A DNA stretch of 63,954 bases from Intestinibacter sp034113885 (GTDB lineage: Bacteria > Bacillota > Clostridia > Peptostreptococcales > Peptostreptococcaceae). Numbering within the stretch: the first letter of the stretch is position 1; every line of letters starts with the position of its first letter. The notes below the pieces were generated by a model. The model ran no database searches, was not told where the DNA came from, and worked only from the letters and a program-made list of their open reading frames with translations. The DNA lies in the NCBI RefSeq assembly GCF_034113885.1, contig NZ_JAXEWM010000024.1, positions 1 through 63,954 on the forward strand, given 5' to 3'. Both the position numbers and the translations under genes were made by a program. Below are positions 48,844 through 59,752 of the stretch, piece after piece.

Positions 48844-50910
48844 TTATCTACCTTCTGATATTTTTTTAGCTACGTTAGCTGGAACTTGTTCGTAGTGGTC
48901 AAATATCATAGTGTAAGTAGCTCTACCTTGAGTAGTAGATCTTAATTCAGTTGAGTAACCGAACATTTCTGAAAGTGGAACGAATGCATTTATAACTTGT
49001 GCACCGCTTCTAGCTTCCATACCTTGGATTAAACCTCTCTTAGAGTTTATTCCACCCATAACGTCACCCATGTATTCTTCTGGAGTAACAACTTCAACTT
49101 TGAAGTAAGGTTCAAGTAATACTGAATCACCTTTCTTTAAAGCTTCTTTCATAGCCATTGAACCAGCCATTTTGAATGCCATTTCTGATGAATCGACTTC
49201 ATGGTAAGAACCATCGTATAATTCAACAGCAACGTCAACTACAGGATATCCTGCAACAACACCGGCTTGCATAGCACCTTGTATACCCATATCAGTTGGA
49301 CCAACATATTCTTTTGGAACAGATCCACCAACAGTTTTGTTTTCGAATGAGTATCCAGCACCTGGTTCTTGTGGGTTAACTCTAATTTTAACGTGACCGT
49401 ATTGTCCTCTACCACCTGATTGTTTAGAATATTTGTATTCTACATCAACTGGTTTAGTTATAGTTTCTCTGTAAGCAACTTGTGGAGCACCAACATTTGC
49501 TTCAACTTTGAATTCTCTTAATAATCTGTCTACTATGATCTCTAAGTGTAATTCACCCATACCACCGATTATAGTTTGACCAGTTTCTTCATCAGTTCTA
49601 ACTCTGAAAGTAGGGTCTTCTTCAGCTAATTTTTGAAGAGCTATACCCATTTTTTCTTGAGCAGCTTTTGATTTTGGTTCGATAGCTACGTCGATAACTG
49701 GTTCAGGGAATTCCATAGATTCAAGTATGATTGGACTATCTGGAGCACATAAAGTATCTCCTGTTGTAGTATCTTTTAAACCTACTGCAGCAGCTATATC
49801 TCCTGCATAAACTTCAGTTATTTCTTTTCTTGTATTTGCATGCATTTGTAGGATACGTCCTATTCTTTCTCTCTTGTTCTTAGTTGCATTTAATACATAA
49901 GAACCAGATTCTAAAGTACCAGAGTAAACTCTGAAGAACGCTAATTTACCTACGAATGGGTCAGTCATTATTTTGAATGCTAATGCTGAGAATGGTTCTT
50001 CATCAGAAGAATGTCTTTCAGCTTCAGTTCCATCTGGTAATACACCTTTTATAGCAGCTATATCAGTTGGAGCTGGTAAGTAATCTATAACAGCATCTAT
50101 AACAGGTTGAACACCTTTATTTCTGTAAGCAGTACCACAGAATACTGGGTTCATTTCACAAGCTATAGTAGCTTTTCTTATAGCACCTTTTATTTCTTCT
50201 TCAGTTAATTCTTCACCTTCAAGATATTTCATCATTAAGTCTTCATCAGTTTCAGCAACTGCTTCAACTAATTTTTCTCTCCATTCAGCAGCTAATTCTT
50301 TCATATCTTCTGGTATATCTGTTTCGTCCATAACAGTACCTAGGTCATCTTCATAGATTATAGCATCCATTTTTATTAAGTCTACAACACCTTTGAATGT
50401 ATCTTCTTTACCTATTGGTAATTGAACAGGAACTGCATTAGAACCTAATCTTTCTTTCATCATTTCTACAACATTGTAGAAGTCTGCACCAAGTATATCC
50501 ATTTTGTTAACGAATGCTATTCTTGGTACTCCGTAAGTTTCAGCTTGTCTCCATACATTTTCAGATTGAGGTTCAACCCCACCTTTAGCACAGAAAACAG
50601 CTACTGAACCATCTAGAACTCTAAGAGATCTTTCAACTTCAACTGTGAAGTCTACGTGCCCTGGTGTATCTATTATGTTTATTCTGTGATCTTTCCAAGT
50701 TGTAGTTGTTGCAGCAGAAGTTATTGTTATACCTCTTTCTTTTTCTTGTTCCATCCAGTCCATTTGAGAAGCTCCTTCATGAGTTTCTCCTATTTTATGT
50801 GTACGCCCAGTATAGAACAGGATTCTTTCTGTAGTAGTTGTTTTACCTGCATCTATATGAGCCATGATTCCTATATTTCTAGTTCTTTCCAAAGGAAAAT
50901 TTCTAGCCAT
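48844..50910 (-). CDS. fusA: Elongation factor G
   Basis: A 688-aa translocase GTPase. G1 AHIDAGKTTTTE (17-28), switch I MEQEKERGITI, G3 DTPGHVDFT, G4 NKMD. Domains II-V follow, with domain IV ending in GGINSKRGLIQGMEAR and the domain V fold to the C-terminus. Region around 400-470 (fusidic-acid site) looks ordinary. 67 nt after rpsG. Confidence 0.98.
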   Translation of the reverse strand: MARNFPLERTRNIGIMAHIDAGKTTTTERILFYTGRTHKIGETHEGASQMDWMEQEKERGITITSAATTTTWKDHRINIIDTPGHVDFTVEVERSLRVLDGSVAVFCAKGGVEPQSENVWRQAETYGVPRIAFVNKMDILGADFYNVVEMMKERLGSNAVPVQLPIGKEDTFKGVVDLIKMDAIIYEDDLGTVMDETDIPEDMKELAAEWREKLVEAVAETDEDLMMKYLEGEELTEEEIKGAIRKATIACEMNPVFCGTAYRNKGVQPVIDAVIDYLPAPTDIAAIKGVLPDGTEAERHSSDEEPFSALAFKIMTDPFVGKLAFFRVYSGTLESGSYVLNATKNKRERIGRILQMHANTRKEITEVYAGDIAAAVGLKDTTTGDTLCAPDSPIILESMEFPEPVIDVAIEPKSKAAQEKMGIALQKLAEEDPTFRVRTDEETGQTIIGGMGELHLEIIVDRLLREFKVEANVGAPQVAYRETITKPVDVEYKYSKQSGGRGQYGHVKIRVNPQEPGAGYSFENKTVGGSVPKEYVGPTDMGIQGAMQAGVVAGYPVVDVAVELYDGSYHEVDSSEMAFKMAGSMAMKEALKKGDSVLLEPYFKVEVVTPEEYMGDVMGGINSKRGLIQGMEARSGAQVINAFVPLSEMFGYSTELRSTTQGRATYTMIFDHYEQVPANVAKKISEGR

Positions 50911-50977
50911 GGTTATCCTCCTTAGATATCCTCTAATATTTCTTAATTCCTAATTGAATTCCGATATTAGAATCAAA

Positions 50978-51448
50978 TTAGAATCTGTAATGAGCAAATG
51001 CTTTATTTGCTTCAGCCATTTTATGAGTATCTTCTCTCTTCTTAACTGATGCTCCTGTATTGTTTGCAGCATCCATTATTTCTCTCGCAAGTTTTTCTAC
51101 CATTCCTTTTTCTCCACGAGCTCTTGTGTATCTTACTAACCATCTTAAACCTAAAGTTTGTCTTCTGTCAGGTCTAACTTCTATTGGAACTTGGTAGTTA
51201 GCCCCACCAACTCTTCTAGCTTTTACTTCTAAAACTGGCATTATGTTATCCATTGCTTTGTTGAATACTTCTAAAGCATCTTCTCCAGTTTTTTCAGCTA
51301 TTATGTCAAAAGCATCATATACTATTTTTTGTGCTTTTCCTTTTTTTCCGTCTATCATTAAATTATTTATTAATTTTGTAACTACCTTACTTCCGTATAC
51401 TGGATCTGGTAATACATCTCTCTTTGGAACATTACCTTTTCTTGGCAT
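50978..51448 (-). CDS. rpsG: 30S ribosomal protein S7
   Basis: 156 aa, nucleates assembly of the 30S head. PRKGNVPKRDVLPDPVYGSK, GGANYQVPIEVRPDRRQTLG and LRWLVRYTRARGEKGMVEKL are diagnostic. The 129-nt gap upstream to rpsL has no gene. Confidence 0.98.
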   Translation of the reverse strand: MPRKGNVPKRDVLPDPVYGSKVVTKLINNLMIDGKKGKAQKIVYDAFDIIAEKTGEDALEVFNKAMDNIMPVLEVKARRVGGANYQVPIEVRPDRRQTLGLRWLVRYTRARGEKGMVEKLAREIMDAANNTGASVKKREDTHKMAEANKAFAHYRF

Positions 51449-51577
51449 TTTGCTTCCCTCCTTAATTATTTTTATCTTAAATCATCGGTACTCGACATAT
51501 TATCACAATGCCGTATGCCATAAATATATATATATTTAAAGCACCGCACTATAATATTTCAATTTCGATTTAGTGTT

Positions 51578-52000
51578 TTATTTTTTAGCAGCTTTTGGTC
51601 TCTTAGCACCATATTTAGATCTTGCTTGCATTCTTTTATCAACACCAGCAGTATCTAATGTACCTCTTAATATATGGTATCTAACCCCTGGAAGGTCTTT
51701 AACTCTTCCTCCTCTTATAAGAACAACACTATGTTCTTGTAAGTTATGTCCTTCACCTGGTATATAAGCAGAAACTTCTATTCCGTTTGTTAATTTAACT
51801 CTGGCAACTTTTCTTAAAGCTGAGTTTGGTTTTTTAGGAGTAACTGTTTTTACTGATGTACAAACTCCTCTTTTTTGTGGTGAACTTGCATCAGTTGTTT
51901 TTTTGTTTAAAGAATTGTAACTCTTTTGTAATGCTGGAGCAGTAGATTTTTTAACTGAATCTTTTCTACTCTTACGAACTAATTGGTTAATTGTTGGCAT
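51578..52000 (-). CDS. rpsL: 30S ribosomal protein S12
   Basis: 140 aa, at the decoding centre. MPTINQLVRKSRKDSVKKST; the two loops where streptomycin-resistance changes arise, VTPKKPNSALRKVARVKL and LIRGGRVKDLPGVRYH, carry the usual Lys residues, so no resistance change is seen. Start is the ATG giving MPTINQ (52000), 8 nt after GGAGG. First gene of the str operon. Confidence 0.98.
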   Translation of the reverse strand: MPTINQLVRKSRKDSVKKSTAPALQKSYNSLNKKTTDASSPQKRGVCTSVKTVTPKKPNSALRKVARVKLTNGIEVSAYIPGEGHNLQEHSVVLIRGGRVKDLPGVRYHILRGTLDTAGVDKRMQARSKYGAKRPKAAKK

Positions 52001-52051
52001 CATCTGCACCTCCTTCTTCTAAAATTTCGATCTTAAAAATGATCGCCAACT

Positions 52052-52237
52052 AAATCGGATATTCCTACCGATTTCCGTAGTTAAATGTTCGTCTCATACA
52101 CAAACATTTAATAGCTTGGTACTTAATAGTTCTTTAATTATATTAAAGCTTATTTAAAAGTTTACCCTGAACAGTATCCAAAGTAAACTTTTAAATTCGC
52201 ACTTTTATATTTTAACATCACATACGGACTATGTCAA
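52052..52237 (-). promoter_or_regulatory. rpsL (str operon) promoter and three-hairpin leader
   Basis: Promoter on the minus strand: TTGACA (52232-52237), a 17-nt spacer and TAAAAT (52209-52214). The roughly 200-nt leader then has three inverted repeats: 13-bp TTTAAAAGTTTAC/GTAAACTTTTAAA (52153-52195, 17-nt loop), 9-bp TTAAATGTT/AACATTTAA (52081-52111) and 7-bp AAATCGG/CCGATTT (52052-52074). The first may double as a terminator for rpoC or an attenuator for the str operon. Confidence 0.7.
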
Positions 52238-52256
52238 GAATGTTTATATAACAATC

Positions 52257-55200
52257 TTATAAAGATTCTTGATCTATTTTTTGAACCGCTATGTTTCTAT
52301 ATTTTTTCATTCCTGTTCCTGCTGGAATTAATTTACCTAATATAACATTTTCTTTAAGTCCTATTAGGTGGTCTTCTTTTCCTTTTATAGCAGCTTCTGT
52401 TAAAACTCTAGTTGTTTCTTGGAATGATGCTGCTGATAAGAATGAATCTGTAGCAAGAGATGCTTTTGTTATACCAAGTAAAACTCTCTTAGCAACTGCT
52501 GGTCTTAATCCATTTGCTTCAGCTTCTTGATTGCATTCTTCAAATGTTAATACATCTTCATAACCTCCTGGTAATAAATCTGTATCTCCTGGATCTTCAA
52601 CTTTAACCTTAGATAGCATTTGTCTTACAATTACTTCTATATGTTTATCGTTGATATCAACCCCTTGAAGTCTATAAACTCTTTGAACTTCTTTTACAAT
52701 GTATTCTTGAACTCCACCTATACCTTTGACTCTAACTATATCGTGTGGATTTATAGAACCTTGAGTAAGTGGGTCCCCAGCTTCAACAAGTTGACCTTGT
52801 TTCACTCTTAATCTTGATCCATATGGTATTTGGTAAACTTCTCTTTCACCTTCATCTGGTATTACTACAACTTCTTTTCTCTTTCCTGTTTCGTCTATTT
52901 CAACTCTACCTGAAATTTCTGTGATTGTAGCTAAACCTTTTGGTTTTCTAGCTTCAAATAGCTCTTCAACCCTTGGAAGCCCTTGAGTTATATCTCCACC
53001 GGCAACCCCACCTGTATGGAATGTACGCATTGTAAGCTGTGTACCTGGTTCACCGATTGATTGAGCTGCGATTATACCTACAGCTTCACCGATATTAACT
53101 TCTTTACCAGTAGCTAAGTTTCTACCATAACATTTAGAACATACACCATGATGAGTTTTACAGTTAAGAACTGTTCTTATATTAACTTTTTCGATACCAG
53201 CTGCTACTATAGCTTCTGCATCATCTTCTTGTATCATAGTGTCTGCTTCTACTAATACTTCTCCAGTTTGTGGATGTACTATAGGATCTATAGTATATCT
53301 ACCAACTATTCTATCGTATAAATCTTCTATTGATTCATTTCCATCTGTTATTGCAAATATTTCTGTTGTTTCTGTTGTTCCACAGTCATAATCTCTAACT
53401 ATTACGTCTTGGCTGACGTCAACAAGTCTTCTTGTTAAGTAACCTGAATCGGCTGTACGAAGAGCTGTATCGGCTAACCCTTTTCTAGCACCATGTGAAG
53501 ATGTGAAGTATTCCATAACTGATAACCCTTCACGGAAGTTAGATTTAACTGGGATTTCAACTGTTTTACCAGATGCATTGGCCATAAGTCCACGCATTCC
53601 TGCTAACTGTCTTATTTGGTTCTTAGAACCTCTGGCTCCTGAATGGGCCATTATATAGATGTTATTTAATCTTTCAAGTCCATTCATTAAGGCATCTGTA
53701 ACTTCTTCAGTTGTCTTAGTCCAAGTTTCTATAACTTTTTCATATCTTTCTTCATCAGAGATTAAACCTCTTCTGAATACTTTTTCGTATTTTTCAACTT
53801 GTTGTTCTGCAGCTTTTATTAAATCTTTTTTAGCTGGTGGTATTTTCATATCTGCAACTGCAACTGTTATACCACCTATAGTAGAATATTTAAATCCTAA
53901 TGATTTTATGTGGTCTAAAACTTCAGCAGTTATAGTGTTTCCATGTCTTCTGAAACATTTATCTATAATTTTACCTAAAGCTTTTTTATCAACTAAATAA
54001 TTTATTTCTAATCCAAATGGATCTTCGTCTCTATTAACAAATCCTAAATCTTGAGGTATATTTTCGTTGAATATAAATCTACCTACTGTACTTTCTGTAA
54101 TACCAACTCTACCATCAGCTAATTTAACTCTCATTTTTACTGTTGCATGTAATTCTACTGCTTTAGTTTGATAAGCCATCATTAACTCGTTAAAGTCTTT
54201 GAATACTGTTCCTGTTCCCTTTTCTCCTCCTTGAGATTCTATAGTTAAGTAATAACATCCTAGAACCATATCTTGAGATGGAGTAGTTATTGGAGAACCA
54301 TCTTTTGGAGCAAGTATATTATTTACAGAAAGCATTAAGAATCTAGCTTCTGCTTGTGCTTCTACTGATAAAGGTACATGGACAGCCATTTGGTCACCGT
54401 CGAAGTCAGCATTGTATGCTGTACAAGCTAGTGGATGTAGTCTTATAGCTTTACCTTCAACTAAAACTGGTTCAAATGCTTGTATACCTAATCTATGAAG
54501 AGTAGGGGCACGGTTAAGTAGTACTGGATGGCTCTTAATTACTTCTTCAAGAACATCCCATACTTCTGGTTTTACTTTTTCTACTAATGATTTAGCACTT
54601 TTTATATTATGTGCATATCCTTCTTTAACTAATTTATCCATTACGAATGGTTTGAATAATTCAAGAGCCATTTTTCTTGGAAGACCACATTGATAGAATT
54701 TAAGATCTGGTCCAACAACTATAACTGAACGTCCTGAGTAGTCAACACGTTTACCAAGTAAGTTTTGACGGAAACGACCTTGTTTACCTTTAAGCATATC
54801 TGATAAAGATTTTAATGGTCTATTTCCTGGACCTGTAACTGGTCTACCTCTTCTACCATTGTCTATTAAAGCATCTACAGCTTCTTGAAGCATTCTCTTT
54901 TCGTTTCTAACTATGATGTCTGGAGCTCCAAGTTCTAATAATCTTTTTAATCTGTTATTTCTGTTTATAACTCTTCTATATAAGTCATTTAAGTCAGAAG
55001 TAGCAAATCTACCACCGTCTAATTGAACCATAGGTCTTAAATCTGGTGGAATTACTGGAATAGCTTCTAGTATCATCCATTCAGGTTTGTTTCCTGATTT
55101 TCTGAATGCTTCAACTACTTCTAATCTTCTTATTGTTCTAACTCTTTTTTGACCTGTACTGTCTTTTAAGTCATCTCTTAATGCTTTACTTTCTTGTTCT

Positions 55201-55751
55201 AGGTCAATTTTCATTAATAATTTTTTAACTGCTTCAGCACCCATACCAACTTCAAAAGTATTTCCATATTTTTCATAATTACTTCTAAATTCTTTTTCTG
55301 TTAGTAATTGTTTTTCGTTTAATCCAGTTTCACCTGGATCTATAACAACATATGAAGCAAAGTATAGTATTTTTTCTAGAGATCTTGGTGACATATCAAG
55401 TAAAAGACCCATTCTACTTGGGATACCTTTGAAGTACCAGATGTGAGACATAGGAGCTGCAAGCTCTATATGTCCCATTCTTTCTCTTCTTACTTTAGAT
55501 TTAGTTACTTCTACACCACATCTATCACAAACTACACCTTTATATCTAACTCTTCTATACTTACCACAATGACATTCCCAGTCCTTTTGTGGTCCAAATA
55601 TTCTTTCACAGAATAAACCGTCTTTTTCTGGTTTTAAAGTACGGTAATTAATTGTTTCTGGTTTTTTAACTTCTCCTCTAGACCATTCTCTTATACGTTC
55701 TGGAGATGCTAAACCTATTTTTATCGACTCGAAATTGTTTAATTCAAACAA
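52257..55751 (-). CDS. rpoC: RNA polymerase beta' subunit
   Basis: 1164 aa. N-terminal zinc site CHCGKYRRVRYKGVVCDRCG (60-79), the catalytic Mg site YNADFDGDQMAVH (about 446-458), the bridge helix region and the second zinc cluster (CDCGTTETTEIF onwards, CKTHHGVCSKCYGRN). The C-terminus has GEPGTQLTMRTFHTGG, the trigger-loop region. Length and order are normal for Firmicutes without the large insertions seen in proteobacteria. Confidence 0.98.
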   Translation of the reverse strand: MFELNNFESIKIGLASPERIREWSRGEVKKPETINYRTLKPEKDGLFCERIFGPQKDWECHCGKYRRVRYKGVVCDRCGVEVTKSKVRRERMGHIELAAPMSHIWYFKGIPSRMGLLLDMSPRSLEKILYFASYVVIDPGETGLNEKQLLTEKEFRSNYEKYGNTFEVGMGAEAVKKLLMKIDLEQESKALRDDLKDSTGQKRVRTIRRLEVVEAFRKSGNKPEWMILEAIPVIPPDLRPMVQLDGGRFATSDLNDLYRRVINRNNRLKRLLELGAPDIIVRNEKRMLQEAVDALIDNGRRGRPVTGPGNRPLKSLSDMLKGKQGRFRQNLLGKRVDYSGRSVIVVGPDLKFYQCGLPRKMALELFKPFVMDKLVKEGYAHNIKSAKSLVEKVKPEVWDVLEEVIKSHPVLLNRAPTLHRLGIQAFEPVLVEGKAIRLHPLACTAYNADFDGDQMAVHVPLSVEAQAEARFLMLSVNNILAPKDGSPITTPSQDMVLGCYYLTIESQGGEKGTGTVFKDFNELMMAYQTKAVELHATVKMRVKLADGRVGITESTVGRFIFNENIPQDLGFVNRDEDPFGLEINYLVDKKALGKIIDKCFRRHGNTITAEVLDHIKSLGFKYSTIGGITVAVADMKIPPAKKDLIKAAEQQVEKYEKVFRRGLISDEERYEKVIETWTKTTEEVTDALMNGLERLNNIYIMAHSGARGSKNQIRQLAGMRGLMANASGKTVEIPVKSNFREGLSVMEYFTSSHGARKGLADTALRTADSGYLTRRLVDVSQDVIVRDYDCGTTETTEIFAITDGNESIEDLYDRIVGRYTIDPIVHPQTGEVLVEADTMIQEDDAEAIVAAGIEKVNIRTVLNCKTHHGVCSKCYGRNLATGKEVNIGEAVGIIAAQSIGEPGTQLTMRTFHTGGVAGGDITQGLPRVEELFEARKPKGLATITEISGRVEIDETGKRKEVVVIPDEGEREVYQIPYGSRLRVKQGQLVEAGDPLTQGSINPHDIVRVKGIGGVQEYIVKEVQRVYRLQGVDINDKHIEVIVRQMLSKVKVEDPGDTDLLPGGYEDVLTFEECNQEAEANGLRPAVAKRVLLGITKASLATDSFLSAASFQETTRVLTEAAIKGKEDHLIGLKENVILGKLIPAGTGMKKYRNIAVQKIDQESL

Positions 55752-55793
55752 GGAGTTCTCTCCCTTCTATTTGATATTTATTTTATTATAAAA

Positions 55794-58700
55794 CTATATT
55801 TCAAAATCACTGTTGTCTTCATCTTCAAAGCCACTGAAATCAAAATTCAAACTATCATCTACTTCTTCAACATCATAATCTATGTCTGCTTCTATTAAAT
55901 CATCATCTTCATCTTCTATATCTTCAATAACATGAGATTCTTCTACTTCTCTTTCATCACTGATAAGATTTAATTCGAAGTTTCCATCAACTTCATCATC
56001 TATGTCTGTAGATTCTTTTACTTCTAATTCTTCATCTTCTTCACTTAAAACTTTAACATCTAGACATAAACTTTGAAGTTCTTTTATAAGAACTTTGAAT
56101 GATTCAGGTATTCCTGGTTCAGGAATATTTTCACCTTTTACTATTGCTTCGTAAGTTCTTACACGACCTACAACGTCGTCTGATTTAACTGTAAGTATTT
56201 CTTGAAGTATGTGTGCAGCTCCGTATGCTTCAAGAGCCCAAACTTCCATTTCACCAAATCTTTGTCCACCGAATTGAGCTTTACCTCCAAGTGGTTGTTG
56301 AGTTACTAGTGAATATGGTCCTGTACTTCTTGCATGTAACTTATCATCAACTAAGTGATGTAGTTTTAAGTAATACATGTAACCTACTGTTATCTTATTA
56401 TCAAATGTTTCACCTGTTCTACCATCATATAATGTTAATTTACCATCTCTTGGATATCCTGCTTGTTCAAGAGCATCCATTATATCACTTTCTTTAGCTC
56501 CATCAAATACTGATGTAGCAACATACCATCCTAATTTCTTAGCAGCAAGTCCTAAGTGAACTTCAAGCACCTGACCGATGTTCATACGAGATGGTATACC
56601 TTGTGGATTAAGTACTATATCCATAGGTGTTCCGTCTTCCATAAATGGCATATCTTCTTCTGGTAATACTCTTGAGATAACCCCTTTATTACCATGACGT
56701 CCGGCCATTTTATCTCCGACTTTTATTTTTCTCTTCTTAGCTATATAACATCTAACTAATTCATTTACACCTGGTGATAAATCGTCACCATTTTCTCTTG
56801 TAAAGACTTTTACGTCAACTATTATACCTGATTCACCATGAGGTACCTTTAGAGATGTATCTCTAACTTCTCTAGCTTTTTCACCGAAGATTGCACGAAG
56901 TAATCTTTCTTCAGCAGTAAGTTCAGTTTCTCCTTTTGGAGTTACCTTACCAACTAATATATCTCCTGAATCAACTTCAGCACCTATTCTGATTATACCT
57001 CTGTCGTCTAAGTTCTTGATTGCACTTTCACCTACATTTGGTATATCTTTAGTTATTTCTTCTGGTCCTAGTTTAGTATCTCTAGCTTCACATTCATATT
57101 CTTCTATATGAATAGTTGATAATCTATCTTCTTTTACAAGTCTTTCATTGATTAAAACGGCATCTTCGTAGTTATAACCTTCCCAAGTCATAAATGCGAT
57201 TAAGCAGTTTCTACCTAATGCTATTTCACCTAAATCTGTAGCTGGTCCATCGGCGATTACATCACCTGCTTGTATTTGGTCACCTTTGTTTACAATAGGT
57301 GTTTGATTTACACAAGTACCATGGTTTGAACGCTTAAATTTAAGTAATTTGTATCTATCTTTATTTCCATCTTCTCTTTTTATTACGATTTCGTCTGCTG
57401 TTACTCTTTCTGCTATACCAGAATGTTTAGCAACAACAACTGCTCCAGAGTCTTTTGCAGCTCTGTATTCAACTCCTGTACCTATGATAGGTGCTTCTCT
57501 TCTCATTAGAGGCACTGCTTGACGTTGCATGTTTGATCCCATTAGGGCACGGTTGGCATCGTCATTTTCAAGGAAAGGTATCATAGCTGTTGCTATAGAT
57601 ACAACTTGTTTAGGAGATATATCCATAAAGTCAACTCTTTCAGCAGGAACAAGTTCCACTGTACCATTTATAGTTCTACAAACAACCTTTGAATTTACAA
57701 AGCTACCATCTTCATTTAACGGTTCATTTGCTTGCACTCTTATGAAAAGATCTTCTTCATCTGCTGTAAGATAATGTATCTCATCTGTCATCTTTCCTGT
57801 TTCTTTATCATATTTTCTGTAAGGAGATTCTATAAATCCATATTCATTTATTTTAGCGTATGTTCCTAATGAGTTTATAAGACCGATGTTTGGTCCTTCT
57901 GGTGTTTCTATAGGACACATTCTACCATAATGTGAATGGTGGACGTCACGCACTTCGAATCCAGCTCTTTCTCTTGAAAGACCACCTGGTCCTAATGCTG
58001 ATAATCTTCTCTTATGTGTTAACTCAGATAATGGGTTTGTTTGATCCATGAACTGAGATAATTGCGAACTACCAAAGAATTCTTTGATAGCAGCTGAAAC
58101 TGGTCTTATGTTTACTAAAGCTTGTGGAGTTATAGCTTCCATGTCTTGTACAGTCATTCTTTCTCTTATAACTCTTTCCATTCTTGAAAGACCAATTCTA
58201 ACTTGGTTTTGTAATAATTCCCCAACTGATCTTATTCTTCTGTTACCTAGATGGTCTATATCATCTACATTTCCTATTCCAAAGAATAGGTTAAATTCGT
58301 AACTTATAGAAGCAATTATATCGTCTAATAATATATGTTTAGGAATTAATTCTTTTCTTCTTATTCTTATACTTTCTTTTATTTCTTCTTCATCACTACA
58401 TTCATCTAAAATTTCTTTTAAAGTAGGGTAGTGAACTTTTTCTTTTATCTTTAAATCATCTATGTCAAAATGTATATGTTCTTTTATGTCAACAAAGTTA
58501 TTTCCTATTACTTTAACTTTCTTTTCGTCTTCTGTTTTTATAGTAACTGCATTGATACCTGCATTTTGTATTTTCCAAGCATCATCGTAGCTTATTTTTT
58601 CATCAGCTTTTACGAATACCTCTCCAGTTTCTGGATTTATTACGTCGTCGTAAGCTATTCTATTCATTATTCTATAAGCTAAAGCAAGCTTTTTATTAAA

Positions 58701-59519
58701 TTTATATCTACCTACTTTTGCTAAATCATATCTTTTAGCATCAAAGAAAAGAGCATTTATTAATGAAGATGCACTTTCAACTGTTGGTGGTTCACCTGGT
58801 CTTAATTTTTTATAAATTTCAACTAGACCTTCTTCAACATTTGTAGTGTTATCTTTTTCTAATGTAGCCATTAATCTTTCGTCTTCACCTAAAAGATCTA
58901 TTATTTCAGCATTTGATCCTATTCCTAACGCTCTTAATAATACTGTTACTGGTTGTTTTCTTGTTCTATCTACTCTAACAGAAATAACATCATTAGAATC
59001 AGTTTCATATTCTAACCAAGCACCTCTATTAGGTATAACAGTAGAAGATATTAGTTTTTTACCAGCTTTATCTCTCTCTTGTGCATAATATACACCAGGT
59101 GATCTAACTAATTGACTTACGATAACTCTTTCCGCTCCATTTATTACGAAAGTCCCTCTATCTGTCATAAGCGGGAAGTCTCCCATAAATACTTCTTGTT
59201 CTTTTATTTCTCCAGTTTCTTTATTAATAAGTCTTACTTTTACTTTTAGAGGCGCACAATATGTAGCATCTCTTTCTTTACATTCTTCAATGTCATACTT
59301 AGGCTTATCATCTAGAGAGTAATCTACAAACTCTAATATTAAATTACCTGTATAATCCTCAATTGGAGAAATATCATTAAAAACTTCTTTTAAACCTTCT
59401 TCTAAAAACCACTTATAAGAATCTACTTGTATTTCTATAAGATTTGGTAAATCAGCTATTTCTTTTATCTTAGAAAAGCTCATTCTCTTTCTCTTACCTA
59501 TCGTGACAGGATATGGCAT
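55794..59519 (-). CDS. rpoB: RNA polymerase beta subunit
   Basis: 1241 aa. The rifamycin pocket GSSQLSQFMDQTNPLSELTH, then KRRLSALGPGGLSRERAG, has the susceptible residues at the usual positions. ETPEGPNIGLINSL, GDKMAGRHGNKGVIS and QPLGGKAQFGGQRFGEMEVWAL are catalytic and beta'-contact motifs. After the conserved end near 1165, about 75 residues form a strongly acidic tail (many Asp/Glu, for example DIEDEDDDLIEADIDYDVEE), found in related clostridia. Confidence 0.98.
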   Translation of the reverse strand: MPYPVTIGKRKRMSFSKIKEIADLPNLIEIQVDSYKWFLEEGLKEVFNDISPIEDYTGNLILEFVDYSLDDKPKYDIEECKERDATYCAPLKVKVRLINKETGEIKEQEVFMGDFPLMTDRGTFVINGAERVIVSQLVRSPGVYYAQERDKAGKKLISSTVIPNRGAWLEYETDSNDVISVRVDRTRKQPVTVLLRALGIGSNAEIIDLLGEDERLMATLEKDNTTNVEEGLVEIYKKLRPGEPPTVESASSLINALFFDAKRYDLAKVGRYKFNKKLALAYRIMNRIAYDDVINPETGEVFVKADEKISYDDAWKIQNAGINAVTIKTEDEKKVKVIGNNFVDIKEHIHFDIDDLKIKEKVHYPTLKEILDECSDEEEIKESIRIRRKELIPKHILLDDIIASISYEFNLFFGIGNVDDIDHLGNRRIRSVGELLQNQVRIGLSRMERVIRERMTVQDMEAITPQALVNIRPVSAAIKEFFGSSQLSQFMDQTNPLSELTHKRRLSALGPGGLSRERAGFEVRDVHHSHYGRMCPIETPEGPNIGLINSLGTYAKINEYGFIESPYRKYDKETGKMTDEIHYLTADEEDLFIRVQANEPLNEDGSFVNSKVVCRTINGTVELVPAERVDFMDISPKQVVSIATAMIPFLENDDANRALMGSNMQRQAVPLMRREAPIIGTGVEYRAAKDSGAVVVAKHSGIAERVTADEIVIKREDGNKDRYKLLKFKRSNHGTCVNQTPIVNKGDQIQAGDVIADGPATDLGEIALGRNCLIAFMTWEGYNYEDAVLINERLVKEDRLSTIHIEEYECEARDTKLGPEEITKDIPNVGESAIKNLDDRGIIRIGAEVDSGDILVGKVTPKGETELTAEERLLRAIFGEKAREVRDTSLKVPHGESGIIVDVKVFTRENGDDLSPGVNELVRCYIAKKRKIKVGDKMAGRHGNKGVISRVLPEEDMPFMEDGTPMDIVLNPQGIPSRMNIGQVLEVHLGLAAKKLGWYVATSVFDGAKESDIMDALEQAGYPRDGKLTLYDGRTGETFDNKITVGYMYYLKLHHLVDDKLHARSTGPYSLVTQQPLGGKAQFGGQRFGEMEVWALEAYGAAHILQEILTVKSDDVVGRVRTYEAIVKGENIPEPGIPESFKVLIKELQSLCLDVKVLSEEDEELEVKESTDIDDEVDGNFELNLISDEREVEESHVIEDIEDEDDDLIEADIDYDVEEVDDSLNFDFSGFEDEDNSDFEI

Positions 59520-59579
59520 TCACTTTTCACCTCTCAATAATTAAAAATAAAACCCTTGTCATACTAAACGCATCTAATA

Positions 59580-59608
59580 ATTCTAGCACAACTTTGACTA
59601 AATTTCAA
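59580..59608 (-). promoter_or_regulatory. rpoB promoter
   Basis: TTGAAA (59603-59608), a 17-nt spacer and TAGAAT (59580-59585) preceded by TGC, on the minus strand, about 55 nt before the rpoB start. rpoBC can thus be transcribed independently of rplJL, from which it is separated by a terminator. Confidence 0.75.
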
Positions 59609-59752
59609 TATTTAGGACTATATAATTTAAAATTTATATATTATTTATTTATATATTATTTTTTAAATAAATCGTACCTATATATTAAAAGCCTACTCCA
59701 TTTAGTATGTACATATTATTACGTATTAATTCCATTTTTTCGTAATTTTTTC

